Positions 53,868-64,000 of a stretch of 64,000 nucleotides of DNA are shown one piece after another. Position 1 is the first letter of the stretch. Each line of letters opens with the position of its first letter. Both the position numbers and the translations under genes were made by a program. Source of the stretch: Aradus depressus. Lineage: Eukaryota > Arthropoda > Insecta > Hemiptera > Aradidae. The notes under the pieces are model-generated. The model ran no database searches. It was given only the letters and a program-made list of their open reading frames with translations, and was not told the origin of the DNA. The DNA lies in assembly GCA_963662175.1 (NCBI GenBank), contig OY759217.1:48522108-48586107 (forward strand), written 5' to 3'.

Positions 53868-54647
53868 GTGGCGGCTATCAAACATATCTCAGAGAGCATA
53901 GAAAGGAGGAAGAGGGAGTCCCCCCTTCTCAACTCTAGAGAGGGGATGTTTGTCCAGTCTCATGTACTCCGTTCTCCCAGTTGTGACTCAGATGGTGGAC
54001 AGGTATAACTTATCTGTTTCCATCCATGAAATTTCAAATTGTTAATGTTTTTAGATGGTTTAATTTTATTCTAAAAATTTTAAATTTTACATAAGTACCA
54101 AAATATTTTAACATAAATAATATAAAAATATTTTAAGTTGAGAAACGCGGACATATTGTGGAAACTTGTAATAAATAAATAAAACAAACTTATTTTTGAA
54201 ATATTGTCTATTCCACTAAAGATATATATACATATATAACTACCGGTTTCGGCTTTATACCATCGTCAGGTCTAACTAGACCTGACTATGGTATAAAGCC
54301 GAAACCGGTAGTTATATATGTATATATATCTTTAGTGGAATAGACAATATTTCAAAAATAAGTTTGTTTTATTTATTTATAAAAATATTATTTATCAGGT
54401 ACGTTTATTTCAAACTCAACTTGTTACTTTTCATAATTTAATGTGTTTATATTTATTTAAATCTTTGTTGCCTTTATATTTTATATTTGTTACCAACAGA
54501 ACCTGTTTTTTGGTTTTGTTGCTTAAGGATGGTTTCTTTTGTAGACTGCCTGATGATGAGTGCAACCTTGAAAGCCGGCTAGCTAATACAAATAAAAAAT
54601 CAGGGAGAGGTCAGACTACATCTTATTTGACAACCTGTGAAATCAAA
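53868..54647 (+). mobile_element. Penelope-like element 3' part (copy 2), interrupted
   Basis: Reads SIERRKRESPLLNSREGM, the endonuclease C-terminus also seen in the PLE at 33.7 kb, then an AT-rich 3' UTR. Snapback element P7 (54133-54377) interrupts it. It resumes at 54390 and ends with 'gactgcctgatgatgagtgc' and 'aaccttgaaagccggctagc', then 'gacaacctgtgaaat'. The hammerhead-like core CTGATGA and GAAA are kept but stem II (GAG/CTT) is weakened. Confidence 0.82.
54121..54389. mobile_element. Snapback element P7 with near-perfect arms and an intact minus-strand hammerhead-like core
   Basis: 'tataaaaatatt' at 54121-54132 and 54378-54389 is a perfect 12-bp target duplication; the element is 245 bp. 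A 38-bp leader is followed by arms 54171-54273 and 54278-54380 (103 bp, one mismatch) around a 4-nt loop; the last three bases of the right arm lie in the duplication. Minus strand: CTGACGA (54269-54263), stem II GG...CC, GAAA (54250-54247), CCGG, UA then G. Plus strand: CTGACTA, GAAA (54301-54304), CCGG, UA. The single mismatch is the G8 position of the core. Confidence 0.9.
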
Positions 54648-54750
54648 ACATAGTTGACTAATGCTGGGGTCATAGCCCATAATTCACCGATATATCTTTA
54701 ATATATGATGAAAAAATTATAGATACTATATTTGAGCCTAAGGTATGAAC

Positions 54751-55508
54751 CTCTAAAATCCGGTTATAATGATATTCAAGGGACTAGGAAAAATACATCG
54801 TTATATCCGGAACCAAACTGTTAAACCTACATACAAATGTATGGGCTTGTTAGTGAAAAAAAAGGTGTTTTACAATGATCATAACGAGATATTTGTATTT
54901 ACTTTTTAAAATTTACATAAAATTTACTTACATAAATTTGTAACTGTATACATAAATTATGTATACACATGATTACATATGTATTAACTTTCCACAAAAA
55001 ATCAATCATTTTAATTTGCTTGCTTTTTTTTAAGTATAAATTTTTGCTTACATGGTTATGAAGTTCCGAAGTCACGATCCTTACGGAGGCAAAGGAAAGA
55101 CTAATCTGAAACTAGGAATATATGCACTAGAACGGAAGAAGGAACTTCGACAAGGGGGAAATGGTATGTTTGGAAATGGAATGACTCATTGCGCTCAGAA
55201 AGAGTAAACAAGAACCCTGTTTAAAACCCTTTTCTATAATGTTTGTATTTTTCATCTGTTCAAAACTCATACTGTTTTACCCAATTATGTATGTATGTGC
55301 GTACATATTATATCGTTATAACCGGAATGAAAAAACAACTTTTTCTTATGTTTTAGATCGTTTTATACGGAATATCGTTATATCTAACATCGTTATATCC
55401 GGATTTATTTCTTCACTTTTAAATAGCAAACCAAACTAGATACGGGTTTTACATCTTATATCCGGAAAATGGTTATATCAGGAATCGTTATAAAAGGATT
55501 TTACTGTA
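54751..55508. mobile_element. Pogo/Tigger-like element, degenerate
   Basis: Left 'aaaatccggttataatgata' and right '...gaatcgttataaaaggattt' plus 'tactgta' are diverged inverted ends. Repeated 'atcgttatatccgga' occurs near both ends (54797, 55389). No transposase motif was read inside. Confidence 0.6.
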
Positions 55509-55946
55509 TATAATTTTATTTTTATTCTTTTTTCTAAAAAATGTATTCATTAATATGTATGTGAAAAAACAAAAAAATAATAATTTAATTGAAATTGTAC
55601 AAAAGATTTTTTTTGTATTTTTTGGAAATTTGATTGATGCTCCAATATGACCCATGGATTCACCACACAGGAGGGGTTGGGGGTTAGGGGTACTGATGAC
55701 CCATTTGTCACCATGGGACATTTATAGGGGAGGGGGCATTAGAAAGCGGTTCAATAGATGATCCCGAGGCTCCCGCCAAAACCACCTGTAAATCATGACC
55801 CGCCAAAAAAAAAATATATATAATGAATTATGGAGTAGTATTGGAAACAGAGGAAGGGAAAAAAAAATTGACCAAACAAAAGTTAACGAATTCCTTTTCT
55901 TTTATTCTTGTACCCTTCTAGCTTTCTGAGGGAAAATACAAAAAAA
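55509..55946. other. Unassigned
   Basis: Includes a G-rich patch at 55670-55735. No gene. Confidence 0.4.
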
Positions 55947-56215
55947 AAAACATCTGAGGAATAGATAATTAAAATACACAATTTCTTTGTCAAACTTCAC
56001 TATATATTCTCAAATACTCAACTAGTTTCGCCGTGTTAAGGTATTATCAAGAGTCACTTACAAACTGATAATGCCTTAACACGGCGAAACTAGTTGAGTA
56101 TTTGAGAATATATAGTGAAGTTTGACAAAGAAATTGTGTATTTTAATTATCTATTCCTAGAATGGAGCTTCACAAAGTAAATCTGGAAACCATAAATTAA
56201 TTAAAAACATCTGAG
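55947..56215. mobile_element. Snapback element P6
   Basis: 'aaaacatctgag' at 55947-55958 and 56204-56215 is a perfect 12-bp target duplication (the first base of the left arm coincides with its last base); the element is 245 bp. Arms of 92 bp (55958-56049 and 56066-56157) differ at one position; the leader is on the right ('tagaatggagcttcacaaag'). Plus-strand block: CTGATAA (56065-56071), stem II GCC...GGC, GAAA (56086-56089), CTAG, UU. The core G8 is A, so cleavage is not expected. Same family as P5. Confidence 0.87.
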
Positions 56216-57009
56216 TATACATTTTTTATACAAGAAAATCATGCTAATACAACTTAATGTAAATTTATGATAACTGAGAAACTTATCTAATCTACGTAAT
56301 TGCGAGGCGTAGACCAACCTGAGATACGTCTGATCTAGACGGCCATAGACGTTTCTAAACACAACTCAAAACATTTAGTTGGACTTCGTAGGGACAAACG
56401 CGCATCTTTTATGGAGAGTCAGACAAAAATGCGCTTGGTGCAAATGTATCGCGTAAACAATGATATATATGTATATATAGTTTGTGACTATCAGAAGTAA
56501 GGCTATTATAATTATAATGCTAAATTTATTTCCGTTAAACCAATACATGGTAATAGGATAGGATACGTCAAGAGAATGTATACATTAAGATAGCTTATAG
56601 ATTAGATTTATAACTACTGACCTTTTTTGAACAGTGAGAATAAAATTCCGTTTCCCTGTAAAGGGTTTCCCCTTACATGAACATTTTTAGTTGAAATTTA
56701 AATTTTGTTATTGTATCTATTGACTTGTGTGGAAGAGCATTCATTTATGAGTTATACTTTTTTCACAAAGAGAAGAGCAATGTTTAGTTATTCGAAAGTC
56801 TTCTTTCTTCCTGGTATCGTAATCGTGACTAGTATTGCTGAGAGGGAAAATATTTCTATATTTCCTAATAACCATTAATGTTTCAAATATAAACAGCGAA
56901 GGCAAAGGCAGGATTTTAAGTTGCTTAAATATTTCTGCAGCTTGTTCTTTGAGTAATATTGTTTATAATTCTTAATGCTTTTTTCTGAAGTCTTTCTAAA
57001 GATTTATAT
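56216..57009. other. Unassigned
   Basis: No gene or shared repeat recognised. Confidence 0.4.
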
Positions 57010-57295
57010 AAATAAATATTTTTATTTTTTCATTTATTTCCGGGTGCTCCGGTAAATCACCCGCCCCGCAACTTCGTCGGGGAAGAGAATGTACAATATA
57101 CATAACAATACAAATATACAAATATAACTGTATACAATTATGGTATGGGGGGGTGTCTGGGGGCGACAGTCTCTGGTCCCTAACGGGACAGGCTGACACT
57201 CCCAGACCTCCTAGTGTTGCGGCTACCTGGTGGCGCCGAGAGAGCTCGAGATTAGTGGGATGGGGCTGCCTCTACATCGCGGCAGCCCCATTTAT
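57010..57295 (-). repeat. GC-rich block resembling a retroelement 3' UTR
   Basis: Read on minus it opens with the hairpin 'ggggctgccgcgatgtagag' ... 'gcagcccc' and ends in 'ggaaataaatgaaaaaataa', an A-rich tail. GC content is far above the surroundings. No coding motif. The retroelement assignment is inferred from tail and composition. Confidence 0.4.
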
Positions 57296-57357
57296 ATAAA
57301 TAAATAATAATATAAATATGAAATTTCATTTTAAGACATTAGTTACATCTGTAGATA

Positions 57358-57780
57358 TTGAGTGTTAGAATTGAGCTTCCAAGAGAATATTTTTTTGTCG
57401 AAGATGACTTTAAGGTGTTGGAGGATGGGATGATGAACCTCGACAAGAGCGAGCTTTGGCTTTCAGGACACGGTCCGTTCAATAGACACCTACACACTGA
57501 AGGAGTCAAGGACAGTCCTACCTGTGACAGATGTGGGGAAGAAGACGAGACTTCCTGGCAATATGCTCGGACCAGATTCCACACTCTCGATGACCATAGA
57601 GGAAGATTTAAGAAGATTAGATCACTCGAGAATTCTTAGATTTGCTATGGTCCTTCATGAAGGATTTGTTATCTTCAGATCCAGGTGAGACAAGACGACA
57701 AGGTAAGAAAGCAGCCATGCGGGATAATACCATCGGATGCTTAGATCCCTAGATGTACGCACCACCTCACCCAGTAGATG
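57358..57780 (+). pseudogene. LINE C-terminal zinc-knuckle region (second copy)
   Basis: LSGHGPFNRHLHTEGVKDSP then TCDRCGEEDETSW match the LINE at 19.7-20.0 kb, with the CxxC pair kept but the downstream H...C part deleted (ETSWQYARTRF). A stop follows at about 57639, then a 3' UTR ('atgcttagatccctagatgt') similar to that of the other copy. Confidence 0.75.
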
Positions 57781-58301
57781 GTAACAAGAATCAAGCCAGT
57801 TTTAGAATATGAACAAAGTTTTTATTTTTTTTTTTTGTAGCACCATTTATTCTGTTGATCGAAATGGACGAAATTTGAATCACTAGATAATGTGAATAGA
57901 CAAGAAATTCTCTGTCTGAGAGGAGGTAAATTTTATATTTCCTATAAACGCTAAAAGTTAAAATAAAACTTACATATAGTTTTATTATCCTTGTTTTTAT
58001 TAGTTTAGTTTTATGGTCTATATTGGATTTTATTGTGTAACTATTTATTACTTTTATATTTGTAATGTGACAATGGTCATATGCTACTAATAAAAAAATA
58101 CATAAAAATTGGATTAGTTTTATCCAAAGATAAACTCACAATTCAATGGAGTTCGACCTGCATTAATAATAAACAGATCTAAAGATTAAACTTATACACA
58201 CTCAGTCTACACAATATCTAAAACGACTCCTTGATATTGAATCAAATTTAAGTATTTATCAAATTAGGTATAAATCAAATATAAGTTTAAATATCAAGGA
58301 G
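57781..58301. other. AT-rich, unassigned
   Basis: No gene recognised; 58230-58300 contains an imperfect inverted repeat around 'tccttgatatt'. Confidence 0.4.
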
Positions 58302-58640
58302 ATTTCTCACTTTATGCCTAGGATAATAATCTGTTTTGTGGATAATTCAGTCACGCTCGATGGCTCTGACAATATTTAGTGTGAAATTTCTCACTTTATG
58401 TCTAGAATAATCACCTGTGGTGTGGATTATTCAGTCACAAATGGCCACCCTACAATCGACGTCTAGGTTGGGCTAATTCTCTGACAATATTTAGTGTGAA
58501 ATTTCTCACTTTATGCCAAGAATTATCATCTGAGGTGTGGATTATTCAGTCACACTCAACGGTGAGGCTAATTTTGGAAAATATTTAGCGATGTGTGATA
58601 TTTCTCGCCTTATGCCCAATTTCCAGAAGAGCCCCCCTCT
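58302..58640 (+). repeat. Degenerate tandem repeat, four units
   Basis: 'atttctcactttatgcc' recurs at 58302, 58385, 58501 and 58600 with 'gtgtggattattcagtcaca' and 'gacaatatttagtgtgaaat'. Spacing varies (83, 116, 99). Confidence 0.75.
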
Positions 58641-59110
58641 TTGCCAAAGTGAGCCCTTTACCTTAAATCCCTTGAGTAACTTCTCCATAAAACTTTATCA
58701 CAAAGTATAATTACATTTTGTGAACTACCCACCCACCTACTTAGTTACGCCTCTCCTGAAACCATATACGTCCTCAACTTCACTTATCTCAGCTGGTTAA
58801 ACTTTGTTTTAGGTCAAATGGCTAGAATAACTTTTCCTTTTTTGTTCCTGCATAAATCCTGGAATAAATGAGGCAGGTAATGGTGGAAAACAAAAACAGA
58901 AATAGTCTCATTAACATTGCCTTCTTTTTACTTCCAAGTTTCCGAAAGGAAATGGAAAGTGGTTTTCCACATAGCGTCTATTTGTATGTGTCTGTCGGTC
59001 TTGTCATTGATTTTTTTTTTTTTTCAAACAGTCACAACGAGGACTCAAATCCCCATTGAATTTGAGTTCAAATCGGATCAGTGGTTCGGAAATATGTGCT
59101 TATTATTTAA
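58641..59110. other. Unassigned
   Basis: Two overlapping short frames (58868-59123) have no known family. Confidence 0.4.
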
Positions 59111-59412
59111 CAATATCGTATAAGAGTTGTTTAAGGGCTTTCAAGTAAATTTCACAGAAATATCTGAACCATATCGACGATCTTACGTTAATGAATGACT
59201 TAAATGATATCAGAAATTTCTTCAATCCTGAATTCAGCATTGCAGAAGAAATTCTCTCATGGCATTCAAAATTAATTTAAAACAGAAAAAATTAAAACTA
59301 ATTTGGATCCCGTCCCATGTTAGCATTCCTGGCAACGAAAAAGCAGACATGGCCGCAAAAGACGCTGCACTCTCCCCTGACCCTGAAGTCGATGCGGCGT
59401 TAAAAAAAAAAA
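59111..59412 (+). pseudogene. LINE RNase H fragment fused to 3' UTR end
   Basis: KLIWIPSHVSIPGNEKADMA then AKDAALSP is the C-terminal RNase H motif ('W.PSHVGI.GNE.AD..AK.A') of an I/Jockey-type LINE. It runs directly into 'tgaccctgaagtcgatgcgg' and an A run, the 3' end shared with copies at 15.65 and 42.65 kb, so the C-terminus and most of the 3' UTR were deleted. Confidence 0.8.
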
Positions 59413-59589
59413 AATCAAAAATATTTCACATTCGGCAATGTCCATCTATTTAATATAAAATGTCGGAATACATAAAACACATTTTCTAAATGTGTGACCA
59501 TTTATTTTATTAATGCCTTTTTTATTCGTCGTATTTTGTTAGGCCCTTGGAAATTAAAAAGAAAGAGAATGGGAAACTACATATAGAAT

Positions 59590-60216
59590 AGAATTGTTTT
59601 ATTAGTCGGCGTTCAATGGCCTAGATTGTTGACGCCGTACAAGTGATTAGATTAATACTATGAGGTGACTTGTCTTCATTGAGGATAGGACGGCTTCGAC
59701 AGACGAGTTGTCTCCGAGCATCTCATGTAGGTCTCTTGTTCGTAAACCTATGGCCTCTAGTATTTCCTCATATCCAGGGCACTCCTCCAGGATGTGGCTT
59801 ACTGTGAGAGGCCAGGCCCCACACCCGCCACAGCCCGGGGCAGTCACCCTGTTGATGAGGTGGCCATGGATTAGACGAGTGTCTAACACGGAGCCGCATC
59901 AGACATACCTCCTCCTGCCTATTCTGCCTTTGGAGCTTTGCCATTTATCTATATTTGTTTTGATGGACCTAAGTTTATTTTTTACGTCCATATTAGTCCA
60001 TGCAGAGGCCCAGCTCTCTTTTATTTTGCGACGCAGGCAGTTCTTCAGGTCTGGTATTGTCGTCACTACCTTTTCTTCTCCAGGCAACGTTGCTGCTTCT
60101 TTTGCCACTTTATCTGCGCAATTTGCAAGAAGTTTTTGTATTTTGTATAGAAGTGGGCGGCGGCTGTTAAGCTGTTGACTGCTCTGAAGAGAGGACATGG
60201 AGTCACTACAAATCAT
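59590..60216 (-). pseudogene. LINE RNase H to C-terminus, different family
   Basis: Minus strand: ICSDSMSSLQSSQQLNSRRP, LLYKIQKLL, then directly ADKVAKEAATLPGEEKV (the 'PSHVGI.GNE' part of RNase H is deleted), IKESWASAWTNMDVKNKLRS, GRRRYV, an in-frame TGA, then SVLDTRLIHGHLINRV, GCGGCGAWPLTVSHILEECP, GYEEILEAIGLRTRDLHEML and a stop near 59647. 'R...TR(L)THG.L' followed by CxxC...H...C is the standard C-terminal order. The 3' UTR ends near 'cgccgactaataaaac' (59590). Confidence 0.85.
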
Positions 60217-61035
60217 ATAGTTCCGACCTACATCGGAAGTGACAATATATATCTAATTGTCTAAATTTTATATCTAAACTACATATATATCTAATAAGAA
60301 ATAAAAGAGAAAAAAAATCTAAATTATCATACAACATAGAAAGTGATGGCTCCTTCGAATGGGAGGTCCCAATTTAAAATATAGACTAAGGTATGTGACA
60401 ACCAGAAATTTCAATTTGGAGGGGGGAGGGTGCACAGAATTGTTCTTCAACTGTGTGGCACATCATTTAAATGGGTCTTGAGGGAGGGTCACAGAAGAAG
60501 CGTCTGTTGTTGGAAATGTTTGATGGCTAAAATGAAAAATGTGAGACTTCCGCTTAGGTTGGGATTCCCGATCCGAAATTTTGGTGACAAATCTGAAAAC
60601 TGTTTTCGAACAACATAATTTAAAGCTTTGTTTACTGTTGTGCCATCGAAAAGATGCACATAAATTCAGCCTATCGGGTGGCACGTGGAGCAGAGAGGCA
60701 TCTTATCGTCTATTCTAGAGTTTTAGATATTGGTTGAAATCGGTTCAGCAGTTCTCCAACGAAATAAATATAAAAAATTAGAAAAAGAATAATAAAAAAA
60801 TAAATAAAAACCACTAGAGACTTTAATTAATTCTTAAATGAAAGATGCGGAAAAAAACCCTAAATTATCTTGCAAAATAAAAACCACTGTAAAATTAAAA
60901 AAATGTTTTTACATGTAAAACTGTTAACTAACAAATAATTAATAGATTTAATGGGAATAGACACCCGTATAGGAAAGTTATTGCATCTCCGACCTGCTCA
61001 TTTTTTTAATCCTAAACTAACTCAACTACTCTACT
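60217..61035. other. AT-rich, unassigned
   Basis: Overlapping opposite-strand frames at 60430-60684 show no family. No shared repeat. Confidence 0.4.
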
Positions 61036-61135
61036 TAAGATCGCAGGTTCGAAACACGGTTGAGGTCCTTACGTTTTGTTCATCTGGCAGGGTATAGTGG
61101 AGTCTAACTCAAGTACAACAGAGTGACGATCAAGT
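61036..61135 (+). mobile_element. SINE-A fragment
   Basis: 'agatcgcaggttcgaaacac' (box B), 'ggttgaggtccttacg', 'acagagtgacga'. Body mostly deleted. Confidence 0.6.
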
Positions 61136-61149
61136 GTCACAAAAACAAA

Positions 61150-61545
61150 AAAGCACTTCCCTGGAACGAATTAATCAATTAACTTTTCGCTTTCCCTTCA
61201 AAACCAGTTGATCGTTTGCGCTAATATTCGACAGTTGTCTTACATTGGGAGCTCCTAAACCCACATACTAAATTTTGTGTCGATATTCATTACATAGGCA
61301 GTTTTCGGAATTTTTGAATTGAGCCCCGTCCGCTGAACCCCCCTTCTCTTGTGCCTCATTAGGTTTTAACTTTTTTGAAATTTCATATCGATATATTACA
61401 TTACATCGTTAGTTATTGGGGTTTTTTAGTTGAATCTCCCTCAGATCCCTACTCTACTTCAACCAATTCTGCTGAAAATTAGTAAGTGTCGTCCTTATGA
61501 GGACACCTTAACTTCTCTTATACTTCGTACAGTTGGGAAGTAACA
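61150..61545 (-). repeat. Family B copy
   Basis: 'gcacttccctggaacgaatt', 'tcgacagttgtcttacattg', 'ttttgtgtcgatattcatta', and the left end 'tatacttcgtacagttggga'. Confidence 0.75.
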
Positions 61546-62529
61546 AACAAAAACAATTTACTGACTTATGAAAAAAAAAAAAAATAAAACAACGCTAGAT
61601 GAAGAAAGACTGGAAGACATGATAGTGACAAGAGATGGGAGGAGAATACTTACAATGTGTTGAACACTGGCGGAAATTGAAAATGTAACCCCAATAAGAA
61701 AACATCGGTTTGGGTTTAAACACTATGAAAACATTAGCTATTGTTATACTATAATATGACTTATGCCCGAAATGTATGGGCAATGGCGGATCTTAAGCCT
61801 CAGGCCCTCGAAGTCGATGGGGCCCCATTTTCGAAACTCTCCGTTTACTGTATTAAGTGTAACTCTATTTCACTATATAGGTATTTTTATGTACATTTTA
61901 AAAATGTATTATGATTATAAAACGATATGAAAAGAATTGGAATATCCAGTCTTTGTTTGAAGTGAAACTTCTTTAGCGAAACTAGTGAATCGGAATGAGC
62001 GCGCCGGTTAACAGAACGCCGGATAAGGGAGAGATATACTTGTTGTCTGGATCGATCATAATGACATACTTGATTGGGGTGGGCATGCCCAGTGCACTGA
62101 CGACATTTTACAAGTATTTATACAGGTCCCAGTGAAGGAAGAGAACTCTCCACAATTAATAACGGGTTATTTTATTTATTTCCGGGGGCAATGGTTTCAT
62201 TAAAGGCGAGCAATAACAGATGAAGAACATTATCCTTAACTGAGGAAATGCTCCCCCCCTCGACGTTTATTATTCCAGAGCTCTGAAAAAACATAATCCA
62301 AGAGAGGCACCGCTTGTTAGACATGGCATGGCCTCTCCAGCCAAATTGAATTCTTACCTCTCCAGCAGTGCTCCCTCGGGCTTTAATTTTCACATGGTAC
62401 TTTATACTTGTCATCTCAAGCCGTGAATGGAACATCAAAATTGTTGCTAGTAAAACTGAACTCAACAGCCTTCATACAGATCAGTCTTTTTTACAATTTA
62501 CACATTCCTTTTTATATATTTACAACAGA
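61546..62529. other. Unassigned
   Basis: A 97-codon minus-strand frame (62172-62465) lacks a recognised family; no splice or promoter signal supports it. Confidence 0.35.
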
Positions 62530-63330
62530 AATTTATTGTACATTCTAAGGGGTGTCTATAACATTGTTTGTATTAATTTTATCTCAAATCTAATGACAAA
62601 TTATAATTTGCCAACTATAGTTGGAAATTTATTAGGGAACATATTTGCTGAGAACCAGTTTTTTGATAGGACTAACCGTTTTCGCGTACATCGAGCAAAC
62701 ATCTAAAAAAATGCGTTTCAAATTGTCATTTTAAGAAGGCTTTCGCATGTATTTCGTCAATAGTTAATTAGGTCATAAATATAAACGGTAACTTGTAATG
62801 TGTACTTATACTTCGATCCCGTCTTATAATCGTAATTTTAGTTTGATTTCGGACAAAGGTTTATCTAAGTTAGCACATGAGACAACTTCATTTCAAATTC
62901 AATCGCTTCTAGGCTTTGATATCATTCAGTAAATGATCGTGCGACTTTGAAAACTCGATCTCGGATTTTTGCACGATTACAAGGTTAGGATAGATTAGGT
63001 TTTATGACTCATGCCCCGGGCTTTAACTACGAGATATATCGCCTACTTCCAGAGCGCTCTTTCGTCACTCTGGTGGACATGAGCCCGACTCTACTTTGGG
63101 AGTCCTAAATTTTGCCTAGCCTAAATTTTTATTCACCTAGGGCAGGGGTCTTTAACGAGTACCTGACATCGTACAGGCTCGGGACCATCGCTTAATGTCC
63201 CATCCGAAGGACGGCATGCTTTTTGAGCTCAGAAGGCAAGCATGCATACCACTGAGCTACCGGCGCCCTCTTGTACGATTACAATACTTCCTTGCACTAA
63301 AGATACAATGTAATAAAAGGCTATTAAAAA
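62530..63330. repeat. Family D copy hosting a SINE-A
   Basis: 'attagggaacatatttgctg', 'acatcgagcaaacatctaaa', 'tatctaagttagcacatgag', then 'gatctcggatttttgcacga', interrupted by the SINE and resuming 'ttgtacgattacaatacttc'. Confidence 0.7.
62983..63270 (-). mobile_element. SINE-A in family D, with 14-bp target duplication
   Basis: 'ttgcacgattacaa' (62969-62982) and 'ttgtacgattacaa' (63271-63284) flank it (13/14). The reversed tail is 'ggttaggatagattaggttt', a decaying CCTAA tail; the head is 'gagctaccggcgccctc'. An internal deletion removed the box B region. Confidence 0.92.
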
Positions 63331-63478
63331 AAAAACTGTAACAATTAATTTTTTTTTTTTCTTCCAACTTCATCTCTTTTTTTCTTCCATAAAACTTTTG
63401 AAACACAAGTACAAAAAACAATGTATTGTGGCCATTACAGGGATTTCTTATTCCAACCACTGTCTTACAGTTAATTTC
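63331..63478 (-). repeat. AT-rich spacer and family C end
   Basis: 63425-63470 reads 'tgtggccattacagggattt' and 'cttattccaaccactgtctt', a family C end. Confidence 0.55.
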
Positions 63479-64000
63479 AGCAGAATTTCATTTATTCCAA
63501 TGTGCTGATTTCAAAATGAAAAAAAAAAATCAGACTGTATGTCCGTGAACCCGAAAACTCCCGATAGACACGAACATTTATATGCCCAACCAAAACCTTT
63601 TAATGATTTATAAACCTCTATTGATTTATTTTCAGCTAAATCGGTCAGAGGGATAGGGGATTAGAGAGACATAACAGAAAAACTAATAACTGCCGGACGA
63701 CACCTATCAATTTTCAGCGGATTCAGCTAAAGGTGAGGGAGAGATCAGAGAGGACTCAACTCAAAAATTAAGTAACTGCCGATGTAAAGAATGTATTGAC
63801 ATGGAATTTTAAATGGAAAACTGCATAGGGATGACACCAATTAATTTTGCAAGGAATCCATAGAAGAAAAGAGGACTCTTGAAAAGTATTAGGGTACTTG
63901 TATTATAATTGACTTTGGAGAGAGAGCCAATTCGTTCTGGAGAAGTACTTAGCCGGAAATATTCTGGAGAAGTACTTAGCCGGTGATATTCTGGAGAAGT
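63479..64000 (+). repeat. Family B copy, ending in a short tandem repeat
   Basis: 'gaacccgaaaactcccgata', 'acacctatcaattttcagcg', 'ttgactttggagagagagcc'. The last ~70 bp repeat 'attctggagaagtacttagc' with ~30-bp spacing, and the window ends inside this. Confidence 0.75.

Larger units (their letters stand above)
53646..54700 (+). repeat. Family B copy hosting a PLE insertion
   Basis: Family B blocks at 53646-53860 ('atttcgtgttttcctcccct', 'ggaatgaatgtatcgacacg') and again at 54648-54690 ('catagttgactaatgctggg', 'ataattcaccg'), separated by the PLE. Confidence 0.6.

Noticed and set aside
59708..60178. 156-codon plus-strand frame
   Set aside because: It lies opposite a clear LINE RNase H/C-terminal reading on the minus strand, which explains its openness.

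Overview
The window looks like AT-rich intergenic or intronic DNA from an arthropod, probably an insect. I find no cellular gene, functional tRNA or rRNA that I can support. Nearly everything recognisable is a transposable element, a piece of one, or a tandem repeat. The arthropod assignment rests on Jockey/I-type LINEs, Penelope-like elements (PLEs) with GIY-YIG endonuclease, pogo-type DNA elements, and a SINE whose 3' tail is (CCTAA)n, the same unit as the insect telomere repeat. All assignments come from reading motifs; no database was searched.

Layout. 0-3.4 kb: SINE copies, some head to head, inserted in an older ~200-bp tandem array. 3.9-5.6 kb: a 78-bp satellite with a 699-bp higher-order duplication. 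7.0-7.9 kb: a 27-bp minisatellite with a 252-bp higher-order period. 9-11.2 kb: Jockey fragment, SINE, short Helitron-like element, and a 492-bp element with ~90-bp inverted ends. 12-19 kb: a possible transposon protein fragment, a hairpin element, LINE and SINE pieces, a 608-bp pogo-type element and foldback MITEs. 19-31 kb: LINE ends, SINEs, a PLE 3' end, tandem arrays and an LTR-retrotransposon leader/gag relic split by a second pogo-type element. 31.9-35.2 kb: nested hairpin elements and a PLE copy with endonuclease, hammerhead-like motif and target duplication. 36-46 kb: tandem repeats, a LINE inserted in family B, another hairpin element and an internally deleted LINE. 46-57 kb: a minimal 62-bp insertion, a second PLE endonuclease relic, a LINE end with a 16-bp duplication, a three-level nest and two more hairpin elements. 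57-64 kb: LINE C-termini, a degenerate tandem array, and a SINE inserted in family D.

Four dispersed families recur and are named here. SINE-A is a ~345-bp tRNA-headed SINE with about 25 copies or pieces. Family B is an AT-rich element with ~145-bp internal periodicity and ends carrying CTGGGGAAGT or its complement. Family C is a ~220-bp foldback MITE with ends like GGACTTTCTTATACCAA. Family D is an AT-rich repeat often next to C.

The most interesting signal is a set of short snapback elements at about 13.4, 32.0 (two, nested), 35.1, 40.3, 54.2 and 56.0 kb. The intact ones are ~235-255 bp. They have a ~40-50-bp unique leader followed by two near-perfect inverted arms of 63-105 bp, and several have 12-16-bp target duplications. 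Their arms or centre carry hammerhead-ribozyme-like cores (CTGANGA, stem II, GAAA, then a 4-bp palindrome and UH). PLEs in the same window carry a similar core, so these may be non-autonomous PLE-mobilised elements in which the ribozyme region is copied as an inverted dimer.
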